From Lampropedia aestuarii (GTDB taxonomy: Bacteria; Pseudomonadota; Gammaproteobacteria; Burkholderiales; Burkholderiaceae_C): a DNA stretch of 64,000 nt. The notes under the pieces were generated by a model that was not told the DNA's origin, searched no databases, and worked only from the letters and a program-made list of their open reading frames with translations. Below, piece by piece: positions 35,525-44,994 of the stretch. The translations under genes were made by a program, and so were the position numbers. Positions within the stretch are counted from its first letter, which is position 1, and every line of letters starts with the position of its first letter. The stretch is from the NCBI RefSeq assembly GCF_004803635.1, contig NZ_SSWX01000011.1, positions 62,001 through 126,000 on the forward strand, written 5' to 3'.

Positions 35525-36157
35525 TTAAAACGCTCCAAACAAATACACGAAGGTGAACACACAAATCCAGACCAAATCCAGAAAGTGCCAGAACAGGCTC
35601 AAGCACGAGATGCGCGTAATCGCCACGCTCGTGAGCCCTTTGCGGCTGATCTGGTGCATCACCACCGCCATCCACAGCAAACCCACCAGCACATGCAAGC
35701 CGTGCGTGCCCACGAGCGCAAAGAACGCCGACAAATACGCACTGCGCGTAGGCCCAGCTCCCACCGACACCAGGTGCTGGAACTCATAGACCTCCATGCC
35801 AATAAATACCGCGCCAAATGCAAAGGTGATGCCGAGCCAGCGCAGCACCCCGGCTTTGTCCAGCCGGTGCATGGCCTGCATCGCAAAGCCATAGGTGATG
35901 CTGGAGAACAGCAACATGAAGGTCGCAGCCAGAATCAGCGGCAGATTGAACAGCTCCGCGCCGGTCGGCCCGCCCGCATAGGCATTGCTGAGCACCGCGT
36001 ACGAAGCAAACAAGGTGCCAAACAGCACGCAGTCGGACATCAGGTAAATCCACATGCCCAGCACCTTCATCGAGCCTTGGTCGTGGGCATGGTCGTGGTC
36101 GCCATGCGCATCGGCATGCGCTGACGGGTGCTGCGCAGAGTGCGCCAAAGTAGTCAT
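35525..36157 (-). CDS. cyoC: Cytochrome o ubiquinol oxidase subunit III
   Basis: A 210-residue five-helix subunit. Seen: a His-rich N-terminus ([15 protein letters not shown]), [42 protein letters not shown] and [14 protein letters not shown]. Start at the ATG preceded by AGGAGAAAA. The His-rich start could bind metal but is common in the family. Confidence 0.95.
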   Translation of the reverse strand: MTTLAHSAQHPSAHADAHGDHDHAHDQGSMKVLGMWIYLMSDCVLFGTLFASYAVLSNAYAGGPTGAELFNLPLILAATFMLLFSSITYGFAMQAMHRLDKAGVLRWLGITFAFGAVFIGMEVYEFQHLVSVGAGPTRSAYLSAFFALVGTHGLHVLVGLLWMAVVMHQISRKGLTSVAITRISCLSLFWHFLDLVWICVFTFVYLFGAF

Positions 36158-36226
36158 GGTTTTTTCTCCTGGTGCGGGCAGGCGCTGGCCCAAGGCTGCG
36201 CCTGCCTGCGTTCTTAAGGCTGGACG

Positions 36227-38224
36227 TTAATGGCTGTGGGCGAGCTCGGCGGCACGGGCTTTGCGCTCGGCACTGGCCTGCTCGATGCGTGCGACTTCAG
36301 CAGCGGGCACGTAGTAATCGACATCTTCGTTATAGGAGCGCACGATGAAAGTCACGATCACGGCCAGCAAGCTGGCAGCAGCCAACCACCAGATATGCCA
36401 GATCAAGGCAAAGCACAAGGCCAGAATCCACACATTCACAATGAACGGCACGCCTGTATTGGAGGGCATATGAATCGGTGCGTAATGCTTGGGCGCTGCA
36501 GGCAGGCCGTGTTTTTTCGCTTCGTAGAACGCATCCAGACCATCGACCTTGGGCAGCACGGCAAAGTTGTAGAACGGCGGCGGCGAGGCGGTGGCCCACT
36601 CCAAGGTGCGGCCATCCCATGGGTCACCGGTCAAGTCCTGGTTGGCCAATTGCTTGCGATTGCGAATGCTGACGGCGATTTGCAGCAGCATCAGCACAAT
36701 GCCGGCAAAAACAAACAAGGCTCCGACAAACGCCACGTACAAATACGGCTCCCAGGCAGGGTTGTCGTGCTGGTTCAAGCGGCGTGTCATGCCCATGAAA
36801 CCCAGCATGTACAGCGGCATAAAGGCCAGGTAAAACCCGATCACCCAGCACCAGAACGAATACTTGCCCAGGCGCTCATTGAGCTTGAAGCCAAACACTT
36901 TGGGGAACCAGTACACCATGCCGGCGATATAGCCAAACAAGGCGCCACCAATGATGGTGTTGTGAAAGTGCGCAACCAGAAACAGGCTGTTGTGCAGCAA
37001 GAAGTCCGCACCTGGAATGGCCAGCAAAACGCCAGTCATGCCGCCAATCGTGAAAGTGACCAAAAAGGCAATCGTCCACAGCATCGGTACGCTGAACTCG
37101 ACCCGCCCGCCATACATCGTGAACAGCCAAGTGAAAATTTTCACGCCGGTCGGGATGGCAATAATCATCGTCATGATGCCAAAGAAGGCATTGACGCTGG
37201 CGCCCGAGCCCATCGTGAAGAAGTGGTGCAACCAGACAATGAAGGACAGCACACCAATGGCCAGGGTCGCGCCCACCATTGACTTGTAGCCAAACAGCTT
37301 TTTACGCGAAAAGGTTGCGGTGATTTCAGAGAAAATCCCGAACGCCGGCAGCACCAAGATGTACACCTCAGGATGGCCCCAGGCCCACACCAGGTTCACA
37401 TACATCATCGGGTTTCCGCCCAAGGTATTGGTGTAGAAATTGAAGTCCAGATAGCGGTCAAGACTCAAAGCACCCAAGGCCACGGTCAGAATCGGGAAGG
37501 CTGCAATGATGATGATGCTGGTGACAAACACCGTCCAGGTGAACACCGGCATGCGCATCAAAGTCATACCAGGTGTGCGCATACGCAAGATCGTGACAAA
37601 CAGGTTGACACCCGTGAGCAAAGTCCCCAAGCCCGAGGCCTGCAGAGCCCAGATGTAGTAATCGACCCCGACCCCAGGACTGAACTCAATACCCGACAGC
37701 GGCGGATAGGCCACCCAGCCTGTCATCGCAAACTCACCCACAGCCAAAGACAGCATCATCAGCACTGCGCCGACCACGAAAATCCAGAAGCTGAAGGCAT
37801 TCAGAAATGGGTACGCCATGTCGCGCGCGCCAATTTGCAGCGGCACGATGATGTTCATCAAACCCACGACAAACGGCGTGGCGACAAAAAAGATCATGAT
37901 CACACCATGGGCGGTGAAAATCTGGTCGTAATGCTCAGGCGGCAAAAAGCCAGCATTGCCTGGCCCAGCTACCGCCAGCTGCGCGCGCATCATCAAAGCG
38001 TCGGCAAAGCCGCGCACCAGCATCACCAATGCAACGACGATGTACATGATGCCGATTTTTTTATGGTCTACGGTCGTGCACCAGTCTCGCCACAGTGGTC
38101 CCCACCATTTGAAATAGCTCACAAGCCCAACCAGGGCAATCCCGCCCAAGACCATGGCGATCAACGTCACCACGATGATCGGGTCGTGCGTTGGGATGGC
38201 CTCCCACGTCAACTTTCCAAACAT
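36227..38224 (-). CDS. cyoB: Cytochrome o ubiquinol oxidase subunit I
   Basis: The 665-residue catalytic subunit of the proton-pumping heme-copper quinol oxidase, reducing O2 to water with electrons from ubiquinol. Seen: [10 protein letters not shown]-like start of the core, the CuB/heme ligands in [15 protein letters not shown] (His-Tyr pair), WLHHFF, and [10 protein letters not shown], and extra helices at both ends typical of cyo. Length is nearly equal to E. coli CyoB. Separated from cyoA by 2 bp. Confidence 0.98.
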   Translation of the reverse strand: MFGKLTWEAIPTHDPIIVVTLIAMVLGGIALVGLVSYFKWWGPLWRDWCTTVDHKKIGIMYIVVALVMLVRGFADALMMRAQLAVAGPGNAGFLPPEHYDQIFTAHGVIMIFFVATPFVVGLMNIIVPLQIGARDMAYPFLNAFSFWIFVVGAVLMMLSLAVGEFAMTGWVAYPPLSGIEFSPGVGVDYYIWALQASGLGTLLTGVNLFVTILRMRTPGMTLMRMPVFTWTVFVTSIIIIAAFPILTVALGALSLDRYLDFNFYTNTLGGNPMMYVNLVWAWGHPEVYILVLPAFGIFSEITATFSRKKLFGYKSMVGATLAIGVLSFIVWLHHFFTMGSGASVNAFFGIMTMIIAIPTGVKIFTWLFTMYGGRVEFSVPMLWTIAFLVTFTIGGMTGVLLAIPGADFLLHNSLFLVAHFHNTIIGGALFGYIAGMVYWFPKVFGFKLNERLGKYSFWCWVIGFYLAFMPLYMLGFMGMTRRLNQHDNPAWEPYLYVAFVGALFVFAGIVLMLLQIAVSIRNRKQLANQDLTGDPWDGRTLEWATASPPPFYNFAVLPKVDGLDAFYEAKKHGLPAAPKHYAPIHMPSNTGVPFIVNVWILALCFALIWHIWWLAAASLLAVIVTFIVRSYNEDVDYYVPAAEVARIEQASAERKARAAELAHSH

Positions 38225-38226
38225 GC

Positions 38227-39150
38227 TTACTCCTTGTGTGCTGCAATGGCCGCAACGGGTGCATTAGGCGCTGGGGCCTGCACGGTCTCGGCCGAGCGCG
38301 TGTTCTCACCCACGCCAATAAACTGGTCAATCACGCTTTTGAACAAGTTGGACTGCACGCCACCAAAATGCACGACTGCATGGCCCTGCGAAGGCTGCGC
38401 GACTTTCTTGAAGGTCTCGAAATCCAAGCTGATTGGTGCTGTGCGTACCTGGCTGACCCAGCGCTGAAAATCCTGCTCGCTGGTCGCCTTGGCGATGAAA
38501 TTCATCTGCGAAAAACCATGCCCGCTGTAATTGCCCGACATGCCACGGAACTCACCCTCTTCATTGGCGATCAAGTGCAGCTTGGTGCGCATGCCGGCCA
38601 TCGCGTAAATCTGCCCACCCAGCTGTGGGATGAAGAACGTATTCATTGTCGAGTTAGAGGTGATGTCAAACACCAGCTGGCGCCCAGCCGGGAAATTCAG
38701 CTGGTTCACCGTGGCAATGCCGTAGTCCGGATAGACGAACAACCATTTCCAATCAGTCGCAATCACTTGCACATGCAACGGCTCACCCGCTACATCGAGC
38801 GGCCGGTATGGATCGAGCTCATGGGTGGACTTCCAGACAATCGTGGCCAGCGCAATGACGATGAGCAGCGGCACGCCCCAGACCACCACCTCGACCTTGG
38901 TCGAGTGGGCCCAATCAGGCCGGTACTCTTCCTTGGTGTTGCTGGCACGAAAACGCCACGGAAACCACAGCGCCATGACAATCGCCGGCACCACCACAAT
39001 CAGCATCAGGCCAATACAAATAAAAATCAGGTCACGCTGGGCGATGCCCACCGCGCCTTTGGAGTCAAACAACACCCAGTCGCAGCCAGCCAATGCGGCA
39101 GCCAGCGCAGCCAGCCCCCCCCAGCGCAGGCCATTCCAGATTGATTTCAT
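38227..39150 (-). CDS. cyoA: Cytochrome o ubiquinol oxidase subunit II
   Basis: A 307-residue lipoprotein subunit. Seen: signal with LAGCDW lipobox, two membrane helices, cupredoxin domain with [19 protein letters not shown] and [16 protein letters not shown]. The CuA cysteines are absent, which marks it as a quinol rather than cytochrome c oxidase. It is the first gene of the cyoABCDE-sco operon and is divergent from a MocR-type regulator; the 150-bp gap carries a pair of CATACAA repeats. Confidence 0.97.
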   Translation of the reverse strand: MKSIWNGLRWGGLAALAAALAGCDWVLFDSKGAVGIAQRDLIFICIGLMLIVVVPAIVMALWFPWRFRASNTKEEYRPDWAHSTKVEVVVWGVPLLIVIALATIVWKSTHELDPYRPLDVAGEPLHVQVIATDWKWLFVYPDYGIATVNQLNFPAGRQLVFDITSNSTMNTFFIPQLGGQIYAMAGMRTKLHLIANEEGEFRGMSGNYSGHGFSQMNFIAKATSEQDFQRWVSQVRTAPISLDFETFKKVAQPSQGHAVVHFGGVQSNLFKSVIDQFIGVGENTRSAETVQAPAPNAPVAAIAAHKE

Positions 39151-39206
39151 CGCGAAGCCTTGTCGAAAAAGAGATCAAATAACAGGTAAGATGGAATGCA
39201 GAAAAC

Positions 39207-39260
39207 CATACAAACAAAACCAAAACCATACAAACTGTATCACGATTTCAGACTTGTATG
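39207..39260. promoter_or_regulatory. CATACAA repeats in the cyoA/mocR intergenic region
   Basis: CATACAA at 39207-39213 and 39227-39233 are direct repeats exactly 20 bp apart (within AAAACCATACAAAC both times). An inverted copy, TTGTATG, lies at 39254-39260. MocR/GabR/PdxR regulators are known to bind direct repeats about two helical turns apart near their own genes, so this is a plausible operator for the adjacent regulator and possibly for cyo. Confidence 0.65.
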
Positions 39261-39302
39261 TTTTTTTTAATGCGTACAAAAATCATTGAAACACCTGCAT
39301 CC

Positions 39303-40712
39303 ATGCCGTTAGACCGCAAACTCAAAAAAGCCAATCACGCCTGGATACGTCCACTGCAAGCCAAAGGCGGCGCCAGATACATACAAATTTCCCAGCAAAT
39401 CATGGCCGCCATCGACGATGCCGTTTTGCTGCCAGGCGACCGCCTGCCACCGCAGCGCGACTTGGCGCAGCTGTTTGGCGTGGACCTGACCACCGTCACG
39501 CGCGCCTTGACCGAGGTGCGCAACGCGGGCTTGCTCGATGCGCATGGCGCAGGCGGCACCTTCATCACCACCAGCAGTGCCAAAGACAATCGCACGGTGG
39601 ATCTGAGCATGAACATCCCACCGCTGCTGCACGGCAGTGCCTTTGCACAAGCCATGGCACAAGGCCTGCAAGCGACGGTGCCGTTGCTGGGCCAAGGCGA
39701 CCTGATGAGCTACCACGTCGGCCCCGGCACCAAGGCCGACCGCGAAGCTGCGGCGCTGTGGCTGCGGCCCATGCTGGGTGCGATCGACAGCGACCGCATC
39801 GTGATTTGTCCAGGCACGCAGTCGGCGCTAGCCGCATGGTTATTGGCCTATACCGAGCCTGACGACAGCATCGTTGTCGATACGTTGACCTACCCCGGCA
39901 TGCTGGCCGCCGCCCGTTTGATGCAGCGCAACATCGTGCCGGTAGAAGCCGATGCGCAAGGCATGTGCCCCGATGCTTTGGAGGCGGCCTGCAAAAACCA
40001 CGCTCCAGCGATGGTGTATCTGGTGCCTACCATCCACAACCCGACCACAGTCACGCTGCCCCAAGAGCGCCGCCAGGCTTTGCTGGCCGTGGCCAGCCGC
40101 TACCAGATCCCGATTCTCGAAGACGATCCATACTGGCTGCTTGCAGGCGACGCCCCACCCCCGCTGGCGACCATGCAAAGCGCCAGCAGCAGCCCGGTGT
40201 ACTACGCATCGACCCTGTCCAAGTATTTGGCACCAGGGCTGCGCACCTCATACATGGTCGTGCCGGCCGCTCAGCCAATTGAGCCTTTGCTGGATGCGCT
40301 GCGCTCGATCACGCTGATGGCCCCACAGCCACTGGTTGCGCTGGCCAGCCACTGGATTCGCAGTGGTCTGGCGCAGGAGCTGTTTGAGAAAGCCCGCCAA
40401 GAGCTGGTCAAACGCCAGGCGATTGCGCACAGCATCTTGCCCCAGCCGCTGTGGGCACACCCCGGCGGCCTGCATGCGTGGCTGCCGCTATCGACCAAGA
40501 TCGACCTCTACCGCATCATCCAGACCGCGCAAGAGCAAGGCCTGGGCGTAGCCAATGCCGAAGCCTTTTCCCAGGCCGACACACCGCCCAGCGGCATTCG
40601 CATCTCGCTGGGCGGCGCGCCCGATGCGCGTGGCCTGCAAACAGCACTGGAAAAACTCACAGCGATCCTGCGCGACCAACAAGCCCCGCGCGCACCACAA
40701 GCGATTGTGTGA
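39303..40712 (+). CDS. MocR/GntR-family regulator with PLP aminotransferase domain
   Basis: A ~469-residue fusion: N-terminal winged helix of the GntR type (ARYIQISQQIMAAID, LPGDRLPPQRDLAQLFGVDLTTVTRAL), a linker, and a fold-type I aminotransferase domain (VICPGTQSALAAWLLAY, PTIHNPTTVTLPQERR, the PLP-binding Lys in STLSKYLAPGLR). MocR proteins use PLP or an amino-compound adduct as effector. Start uncertain: ATGs at 39258, 39270 and 39303 are possible; the last begins MPLDRKLKKANHAW. It is divergent from cyoA, and CATACAA repeats lie in the gap and again near 41025-41065. Confidence 0.9.
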   Translation: MPLDRKLKKANHAWIRPLQAKGGARYIQISQQIMAAIDDAVLLPGDRLPPQRDLAQLFGVDLTTVTRALTEVRNAGLLDAHGAGGTFITTSSAKDNRTVDLSMNIPPLLHGSAFAQAMAQGLQATVPLLGQGDLMSYHVGPGTKADREAAALWLRPMLGAIDSDRIVICPGTQSALAAWLLAYTEPDDSIVVDTLTYPGMLAAARLMQRNIVPVEADAQGMCPDALEAACKNHAPAMVYLVPTIHNPTTVTLPQERRQALLAVASRYQIPILEDDPYWLLAGDAPPPLATMQSASSSPVYYASTLSKYLAPGLRTSYMVVPAAQPIEPLLDALRSITLMAPQPLVALASHWIRSGLAQELFEKARQELVKRQAIAHSILPQPLWAHPGGLHAWLPLSTKIDLYRIIQTAQEQGLGVANAEAFSQADTPPSGIRISLGGAPDARGLQTALEKLTAILRDQQAPRAPQAIV

Positions 40713-40760
40713 TCGCAGCTGGCAACTTCACGGCCGCCTGCCGCGGCCAGCTGCGTGATC
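40711..40760. terminator. Hairpin between convergent genes
   Basis: GCAGCTGGC (40715-40723) pairs with GCCAGCTGC (40746-40754), with further GC pairing inside the loop. There is no T tract, so this is a weak terminator call, but it sits exactly between the mocR end and the end of the convergent small gene. Confidence 0.35.
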
Positions 40761-40992
40761 AGGGCTGATTCGCAGCTTCCTCACACAGCTGCAGTTGCTG
40801 GCCGGTTGCCAGCACCAGCAAGGCATTGCCTGTGCGCAATGCATGAGAATTGTCGTAGCGGTAGCGCAGCACGGTCTCGACTGAGCCGTCGACGCGCTGC
40901 ATGCGGGTAGTCTGGCACTCCACTGATACACAGTCACCCGCTTCGGTGCGCGCCACCACCCAGGTATTGTGCAATTGCATCTGAAATGGCAT
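40759..40992 (-). CDS. Small protein of unknown function (about 77 residues)
   Basis: I do not recognise it. The frame MPFQMQLHNTWVV is followed by alternating polar/hydrophobic segments suggesting a small beta-barrel or sheet (VSVECQTTRMQRVD, VETVLRYRYDNSHALRTGNALLVLATG), with a C-terminal amphipathic end. No signal peptide or membrane helix. It diverges from the small membrane protein gene at 41079, and the CATACAA inverted/direct repeats lie between the two. The start is uncertain; an in-frame ATG at 41037 lies inside the operator-like repeat and is less likely. Confidence 0.5.
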   Translation of the reverse strand: MPFQMQLHNTWVVARTEAGDCVSVECQTTRMQRVDGSVETVLRYRYDNSHALRTGNALLVLATGQQLQLCEEAANQP

Positions 40993-41024
40993 CGTGCTTT
41001 CGGCGCTCCATTTTTGAATATAAA

Positions 41025-41065
41025 CATACAAAACCATTTTGTATGGATTTAATTCTCATTGTATG
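41025..41065. promoter_or_regulatory. Second CATACAA/TTGTATG repeat cluster
   Basis: A 9-bp inverted repeat (CATACAAAA at 41025-41033, TTTTGTATG at 41037-41045) is followed by another TTGTATG at 41059-41065. TTGTATG at 41039-41045 and 41059-41065 are direct repeats exactly 20 bp apart, the same spacing as in front of mocR. It lies between two divergent small genes and suggests that they belong to the same regulon. Confidence 0.62.
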
Positions 41066-41078
41066 TGAAAATAATTCC

Positions 41079-41366
41079 ATGCACACTGCTTCTTTCCCCC
41101 GCCCTGCGTCTAAAGCCCGCTTCCATACGGTCATGCTGGCCTGCCTGGGCTTCACCATCGCGATGACCGCTGCACTGGTGTATGTCGTCTCACGTCCCCA
41201 AACGCCACAAGTCCAAAGCGCCGAACAGCATGCAATCACCATGTGCAGGCAGCGCAGCGAAGACCCTGCGCGCACCGCCATCTACCGCAGCACACACGGC
41301 CAGGCCTGCCAGGAAATGGAAAAACAGTACCGGCTGAAATTCGGCCAAGCCCCCGAGGCCTCCTGA
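41079..41366 (+). CDS. Small single-pass membrane protein of unknown function
   Basis: A 95-residue protein with a short basic N-terminus, one membrane helix (VMLACLGFTIAMTAALVYVV) and a soluble C-terminal part that probably faces the periplasm and contains two Cys (TMCRQRSED and GQACQEME). The next gene, a membrane-anchored thioredoxin-like protein, starts 2 bp after its stop, so the two are translationally close and may act together. No family recognised. Confidence 0.62.
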   Translation: MHTASFPRPASKARFHTVMLACLGFTIAMTAALVYVVSRPQTPQVQSAEQHAITMCRQRSEDPARTAIYRSTHGQACQEMEKQYRLKFGQAPEAS

Positions 41367-41368
41367 GC

Positions 41369-41977
41369 ATGCGGCCCAAGCAAGGCAAGCGGCAGCGGCT
41401 GTTTGTGTGCCTGTGCGCACTGGTGATGCTGGCAACCGCTACGGCGCTGTGGCAGTACTTCGGTTTTGGCAACCAAAGCAGCTGGGGCGAGCGGGCCATG
41501 GTGTTTGAAGACAGTGCGCTGCAACTGCCGCCTGAGCTGGCAGGCGCCACCGGGCGCATTCGCCTGGTGCATTTCTGGGACCCTGAATGCGCAGGCTGCA
41601 ACCGCGAAACCAGCGCGCACCTGAGCTACCTGATCAGCATGTACCGGCGTGAGGACATCGACTTCTTCAGCGTGCAAAAGCCCGGCACCAAAGGTCAGCT
41701 GCCGGCCTTTTTGCAAGGCAAGCTCACACCACTGGCCCACATCGACGGCATGGCGCACATTCCAGCCAGCCCGTTTGTGGCCATTTGGGACGGCCAAGGC
41801 CAACTCGCTTACGCTGGTCCATACAGCCTGGGCATGGTCTGCACTTCCGCCAATAGTTTTGTCGAGCCATTGCTGGAGCGGCTATTCAAGGGCGAAAGCC
41901 TGACGCCAACGGGCATTCTGGCAGTGGGCTGCTACTGCCCTTGGGCTGAGCCGCAGACCAGCCAAGCCGGCCATTAA
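41369..41977 (+). CDS. Membrane-anchored thioredoxin-fold protein (DUF6436-like)
   Basis: A 202-residue protein with an N-terminal anchor (LFVCLCALVMLATATALW) and a thioredoxin-like domain: RLVHFWDPECAGCNRE has a CxxC pair (C74, C77), followed by the later beta strands with PASPFVAIWDGQGQLAYAGPY containing the expected Pro. A distinctive C-terminal GCYCPW adds two more Cys. It resembles proteins annotated DUF6436. Likely a periplasmic thiol-disulfide or metal-handling protein, perhaps related to oxidase maturation because of its place near cyo; that link is inference. Confidence 0.75.
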   Translation: MRPKQGKRQRLFVCLCALVMLATATALWQYFGFGNQSSWGERAMVFEDSALQLPPELAGATGRIRLVHFWDPECAGCNRETSAHLSYLISMYRREDIDFFSVQKPGTKGQLPAFLQGKLTPLAHIDGMAHIPASPFVAIWDGQGQLAYAGPYSLGMVCTSANSFVEPLLERLFKGESLTPTGILAVGCYCPWAEPQTSQAGH

Positions 41978-42120
41978 AGCCAGGCCGCAATCAACGCCAA
42001 CACTTGAGCCGGTTGCTCGCGGTGCGGCACATGCGCGACACTGCCTAGCCCGCCATGAGCGCAGCTAGCCGTGCCAATGCGCCAAGCTCGCCTGCCAGCG
42101 CTGCACCTCAGGCCATTGCC
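41975..42120 (-). pseudogene. C-terminal scar of an alpha/beta hydrolase
   Basis: Minus-strand DNA just after the SDR stop reads WPEVQRWQASLAHWHG in one frame. After a shift near 42060 it reads AHGGLGSVAHVPHREQPAQVLALIAAWL and a stop. This resembles the end of an alpha/beta hydrolase, where a GHxPHxEQP-type segment follows the catalytic His. Only about 45 codons remain, so it is a remnant. Confidence 0.42.
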
Positions 42121-42989
42121 GCGTAGCTGGCGCCTGCTGGCATAGGACTGTCTGGATCGACAAAAATATCAACCATCAGCGCGCTGCCTGGATCATTGCG
42201 GTAGATATCAAAATGTGTCACCCCCTCCTGCGCTAACACCTCGTCATCCAACACAAACTGGCCGGTGAATTCCTTGGCCGGGCGCTGCAAGATCGCATAG
42301 GCGGCATCGGCCATGATCTCGGGCTTGCGCGATTGGCGCAGCATCGCCTCACCACCGAGCGCGAACTCCACGGCGGCGGTGGCCACCGTCGTGCGCGGCC
42401 ACAACGCATTGCAGGCAATGCCTGCACCGCGCAGCTCCTCAGCCAGCCCCAGCATCACCATCGACATGCCGTATTTCGACATCGTGTAAGGCAAATGCTG
42501 GGCAAACCAGTCGGCACGCATCGTCAACGGTGGCGACAGCGCCAAAATGTGCGGATTGGCGCTCCCCCGCAAATACGGAATGCACGCACGCGACGTCACA
42601 AAGGTGCCTCGCATATTGATTTGCTGAATCAGGTCAAAGCGCTTGAGGTCAATGTCTTCGGTCGTTGCCAAATGGATCGCCGAAGCATTGTTGATACAAG
42701 CATCAATACCGCCAAAGTGCTGCGCGGCCTGAGCAACTGCCGCCAGCACTTGCGCCTCGTCGCGCACATCGACCACCAGCGGCAAGGCCTTGCCGCCGGC
42801 CTCCTCAATCGCCTCGGCTGCGGTGTAAATCGTGCCAGCCAATTTGGCGTGTGGCTCGGTGGTCTTGGCGGCAATCACGATATTGGCTCCATCGCGTGCG
42901 GCGCGCAGCGCAATCGCCAGGCCAATGCCACGGCTTGCGCCAGTAATGAACAAGGTTTTCCCAGCCAAGGGTGGGTGCTGATCCGTCAT
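42108..42989 (-). CDS. Short-chain dehydrogenase (HSDL2-like)
   Basis: A ~293-residue SDR. Seen: the NAD(P)-binding TGASRGIGLAIAL, DVRDEAQV, NNASAIHL, and the catalytic LALSPPL and YTMSKYGMSM (Tyr/Lys). The set matches the hydroxysteroid dehydrogenase-like 2 subgroup, often linked to fatty acyl or terpenoid catabolism. Start at the ATG with AGGA upstream. It lies 84 bp downstream of the TRAP permease dctM on the same strand, so it probably acts on the imported compound. Confidence 0.88.
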   Translation of the reverse strand: MTDQHPPLAGKTLFITGASRGIGLAIALRAARDGANIVIAAKTTEPHAKLAGTIYTAAEAIEEAGGKALPLVVDVRDEAQVLAAVAQAAQHFGGIDACINNASAIHLATTEDIDLKRFDLIQQINMRGTFVTSRACIPYLRGSANPHILALSPPLTMRADWFAQHLPYTMSKYGMSMVMLGLAEELRGAGIACNALWPRTTVATAAVEFALGGEAMLRQSRKPEIMADAAYAILQRPAKEFTGQFVLDDEVLAQEGVTHFDIYRNDPGSALMVDIFVDPDSPMPAGASYAAMA

Positions 42990-43053
42990 TTTTTTCCTAT
43001 CTATCCATCTCAAAGTCATTGAATCCGAGCACTAGGCACGCTCTGCAAATTTC

Positions 43054-43074
43054 CCTAAGCGCCTGTTCAAAAGC
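43054..43074. repeat. Copy of a short dispersed repeat (TAAGCGCCTGTTCAAAAGC)
   Basis: One of five related ~20-bp elements in gaps of the 43-64 kb region (others at 46364-46385, 57145-57166 and twice at 63687-63728). Shared core: TAAGAGCCTGTTYA. This copy overlaps the end of dctM. Confidence 0.5.
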
Positions 43075-44381
43075 TATTTGCCCCAGTTCGGCAAAAACAA
43101 CACCAGATCGGGAAAGAACATCATCAGCGCAAGCAGCACAAAATCGGCCACAATGAACCACACCACGCCTTTGAAAATGCCAGTGGTAGAGATCAGATTA
43201 CCGACCACGCCCTTGATGACAAACACATTCATGCCTACGGGCGGCGTGATCATGCTGATCTCCAGCAACTTGGTCAGCACCACGCCAAACCAGACCAGGC
43301 TCAAATCCGCCGAGCTGATGATTGGCAAGACAATCGGCAAGGTCAGCAACATGCAACCGATCGGCTCAAGAAACAGGCCCAGCAGCAGGTAGATCAACAC
43401 GATGCCCAGCAGCACCCAGAACATGTCGGCGCTTTGGCCAATGATCAGATCCGACACGTATTCACCAGCGCCCGACAGTGCCAAAAAGCGCTGCAACAGG
43501 CTCGCGCCAATGCCGATGATCAGCAAAGCCGTAGTCGTCAGCAAAGTTTCCAAAATCGCATGCTTGAACCGCTGCCAGCTCAAGGAGCCCGCGACAAAGG
43601 CGACGACACAAGCCAGAAATGCGCCGATTGCACCGGCTTCGGTGGGCGTGAAAAAACCGCTGAACAGACCACCAAAAATCCCCACCATCACCAGCACAAT
43701 GGGCCAAATCTCTTTCAATGCCTTGAGCTTGTCTGCCGTCGCAACCTGCTCGCTCACCGATGGGGCCAAAGCTGGATTGAGTTTGACTCGCACGACAATC
43801 ACAGCGATGTAGCCGACCATGGTCAGCAAGCCAATCGTCACGCCGCCCAAAAACAGCTCTGTGATCGAAGTTTGCGCAATGATGCCGTAAAGAATCATGA
43901 TGATCGAAGGCGGTATCAGTGCGCCAATGGTGCCACCAGCAGCGACAGTGCCAGTGGCCAACTCGGCACTGTAGCGCTGCTTCATCATCTCCGGCACAGC
44001 AATGCGGCCCATCGCTGCCGAGCATGCCACCGACGAGCCGCAAACCGACGAAAAACCCGCGCAACCCAAAACACCAGCGATCGCCAGGCCACCGGGAATA
44101 CCTGCCAACCACAAACGCGCTGCGCGAAACAGCCCTTCAGTCAGTTGCGCGTGGTAGCAAATAAAACCCAGCAGCAAAAACATGGGCACCGAGCTCAGCA
44201 CCCAATTGGTCGAGAACTGGTAGGGAATCACGCCCAGCGCCCCCCAGGCGACGTTCCAGCCCATCAAATACCACAGCCCGGTAAACGACACGGTGATCAT
44301 GCTGACCCCAATCGGCACACGCAGGCCAATCAAGACCAGCAGCAAGCCAATGCCTGTCAAACCCACTTGTACGTCTGTCAT
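43074..44381 (-). CDS. dctM: TRAP transporter large permease (DctM type)
   Basis: A 435-residue, twelve-helix membrane permease of a tripartite ATP-independent periplasmic transporter for carboxylates or similar anions. Seen: LIGLRVPIGVSMITVSF, CGSSVACSAAMGRIAVPEM, GGTIGALIPPSIIMILYG and EISMITPPVGMNVFVIKG. Sits 13 bp after dctQ, in a dctP-dctQ-dctM-SDR operon. Confidence 0.95.
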   Translation of the reverse strand: MTDVQVGLTGIGLLLVLIGLRVPIGVSMITVSFTGLWYLMGWNVAWGALGVIPYQFSTNWVLSSVPMFLLLGFICYHAQLTEGLFRAARLWLAGIPGGLAIAGVLGCAGFSSVCGSSVACSAAMGRIAVPEMMKQRYSAELATGTVAAGGTIGALIPPSIIMILYGIIAQTSITELFLGGVTIGLLTMVGYIAVIVVRVKLNPALAPSVSEQVATADKLKALKEIWPIVLVMVGIFGGLFSGFFTPTEAGAIGAFLACVVAFVAGSLSWQRFKHAILETLLTTTALLIIGIGASLLQRFLALSGAGEYVSDLIIGQSADMFWVLLGIVLIYLLLGLFLEPIGCMLLTLPIVLPIISSADLSLVWFGVVLTKLLEISMITPPVGMNVFVIKGVVGNLISTTGIFKGVVWFIVADFVLLALMMFFPDLVLFLPNWGK

Positions 44382-44394
44382 GTGTGCAATGTCC

Positions 44395-44940
44395 TTAAAG
44401 AGTCTCAGCTGGTGTGCTGTCGGCGCGCTTGCGCTCGCTGTCCAGACCTGAGGTTTGGCCCGTCAGGTACACGACAAACTTGTAGAGCACAACGACAAAC
44501 ATCAGCAGACAGCCCACTGGCAAAAAGAAGTAGGTCGGCCACACTGCCAGGCTGTCCTCGCCTTGCACGACCGAGGCCTTGATGCCGTATTTGCCCATGG
44601 CCTCTTGCCAGGAGCGCACAGCCATCAGCCCAAACACCGCAGCCGACAAGAGCAACATCCAGCCGGCCAGATGTTTTTGCACCAAAGGCGGCAGCCGCTC
44701 GGTCAGCACTTCGACCGAGATATGGGCCGACTTTTGCTCGGCAAATGCCAGCGGCATGAACGCGGCAATCGCCATGTAGTAGTAGGAGACGATGGTGATC
44801 GTGCCAGGCAGCGGGTAGTTGAAGGCATTGCGGGCAACCACATCCAAGGTGATGTGCAGCATCATGAACGCAATGGCCAGCCCGGCAATGACGGTGACCG
44901 AATCGATCAAACGAGACAGCAATCGGCCTATGGCTTGCAT
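44395..44940 (-). CDS. dctQ: TRAP transporter small permease (DctQ type)
   Basis: A ~181-residue four-helix subunit joining the binding protein to the large permease. Seen: hydrophobic N-terminal helix (VTVIAGLAIAFMMLHITLDVVARNAF), the conserved ISVEVLTERLPP and a last helix with FFLPVGCLLMFVVVLYKFVVYL. Start set at ATG giving MQAIGRLLSRLIDSV. Confidence 0.9.
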   Translation of the reverse strand: MQAIGRLLSRLIDSVTVIAGLAIAFMMLHITLDVVARNAFNYPLPGTITIVSYYYMAIAAFMPLAFAEQKSAHISVEVLTERLPPLVQKHLAGWMLLLSAAVFGLMAVRSWQEAMGKYGIKASVVQGEDSLAVWPTYFFLPVGCLLMFVVVLYKFVVYLTGQTSGLDSERKRADSTPAETL

Positions 44941-44994
44941 GGCGAATCCTTCATAGAAAAAAAGCGCTGGCGGGCAGCCAGCAGGCATTGAACA

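Noticed and set aside
36230-38467. Long plus-strand frames antisense to cyoB and cyoA
   Set aside because: His/Gln-rich shadows of highly conserved membrane-protein genes.
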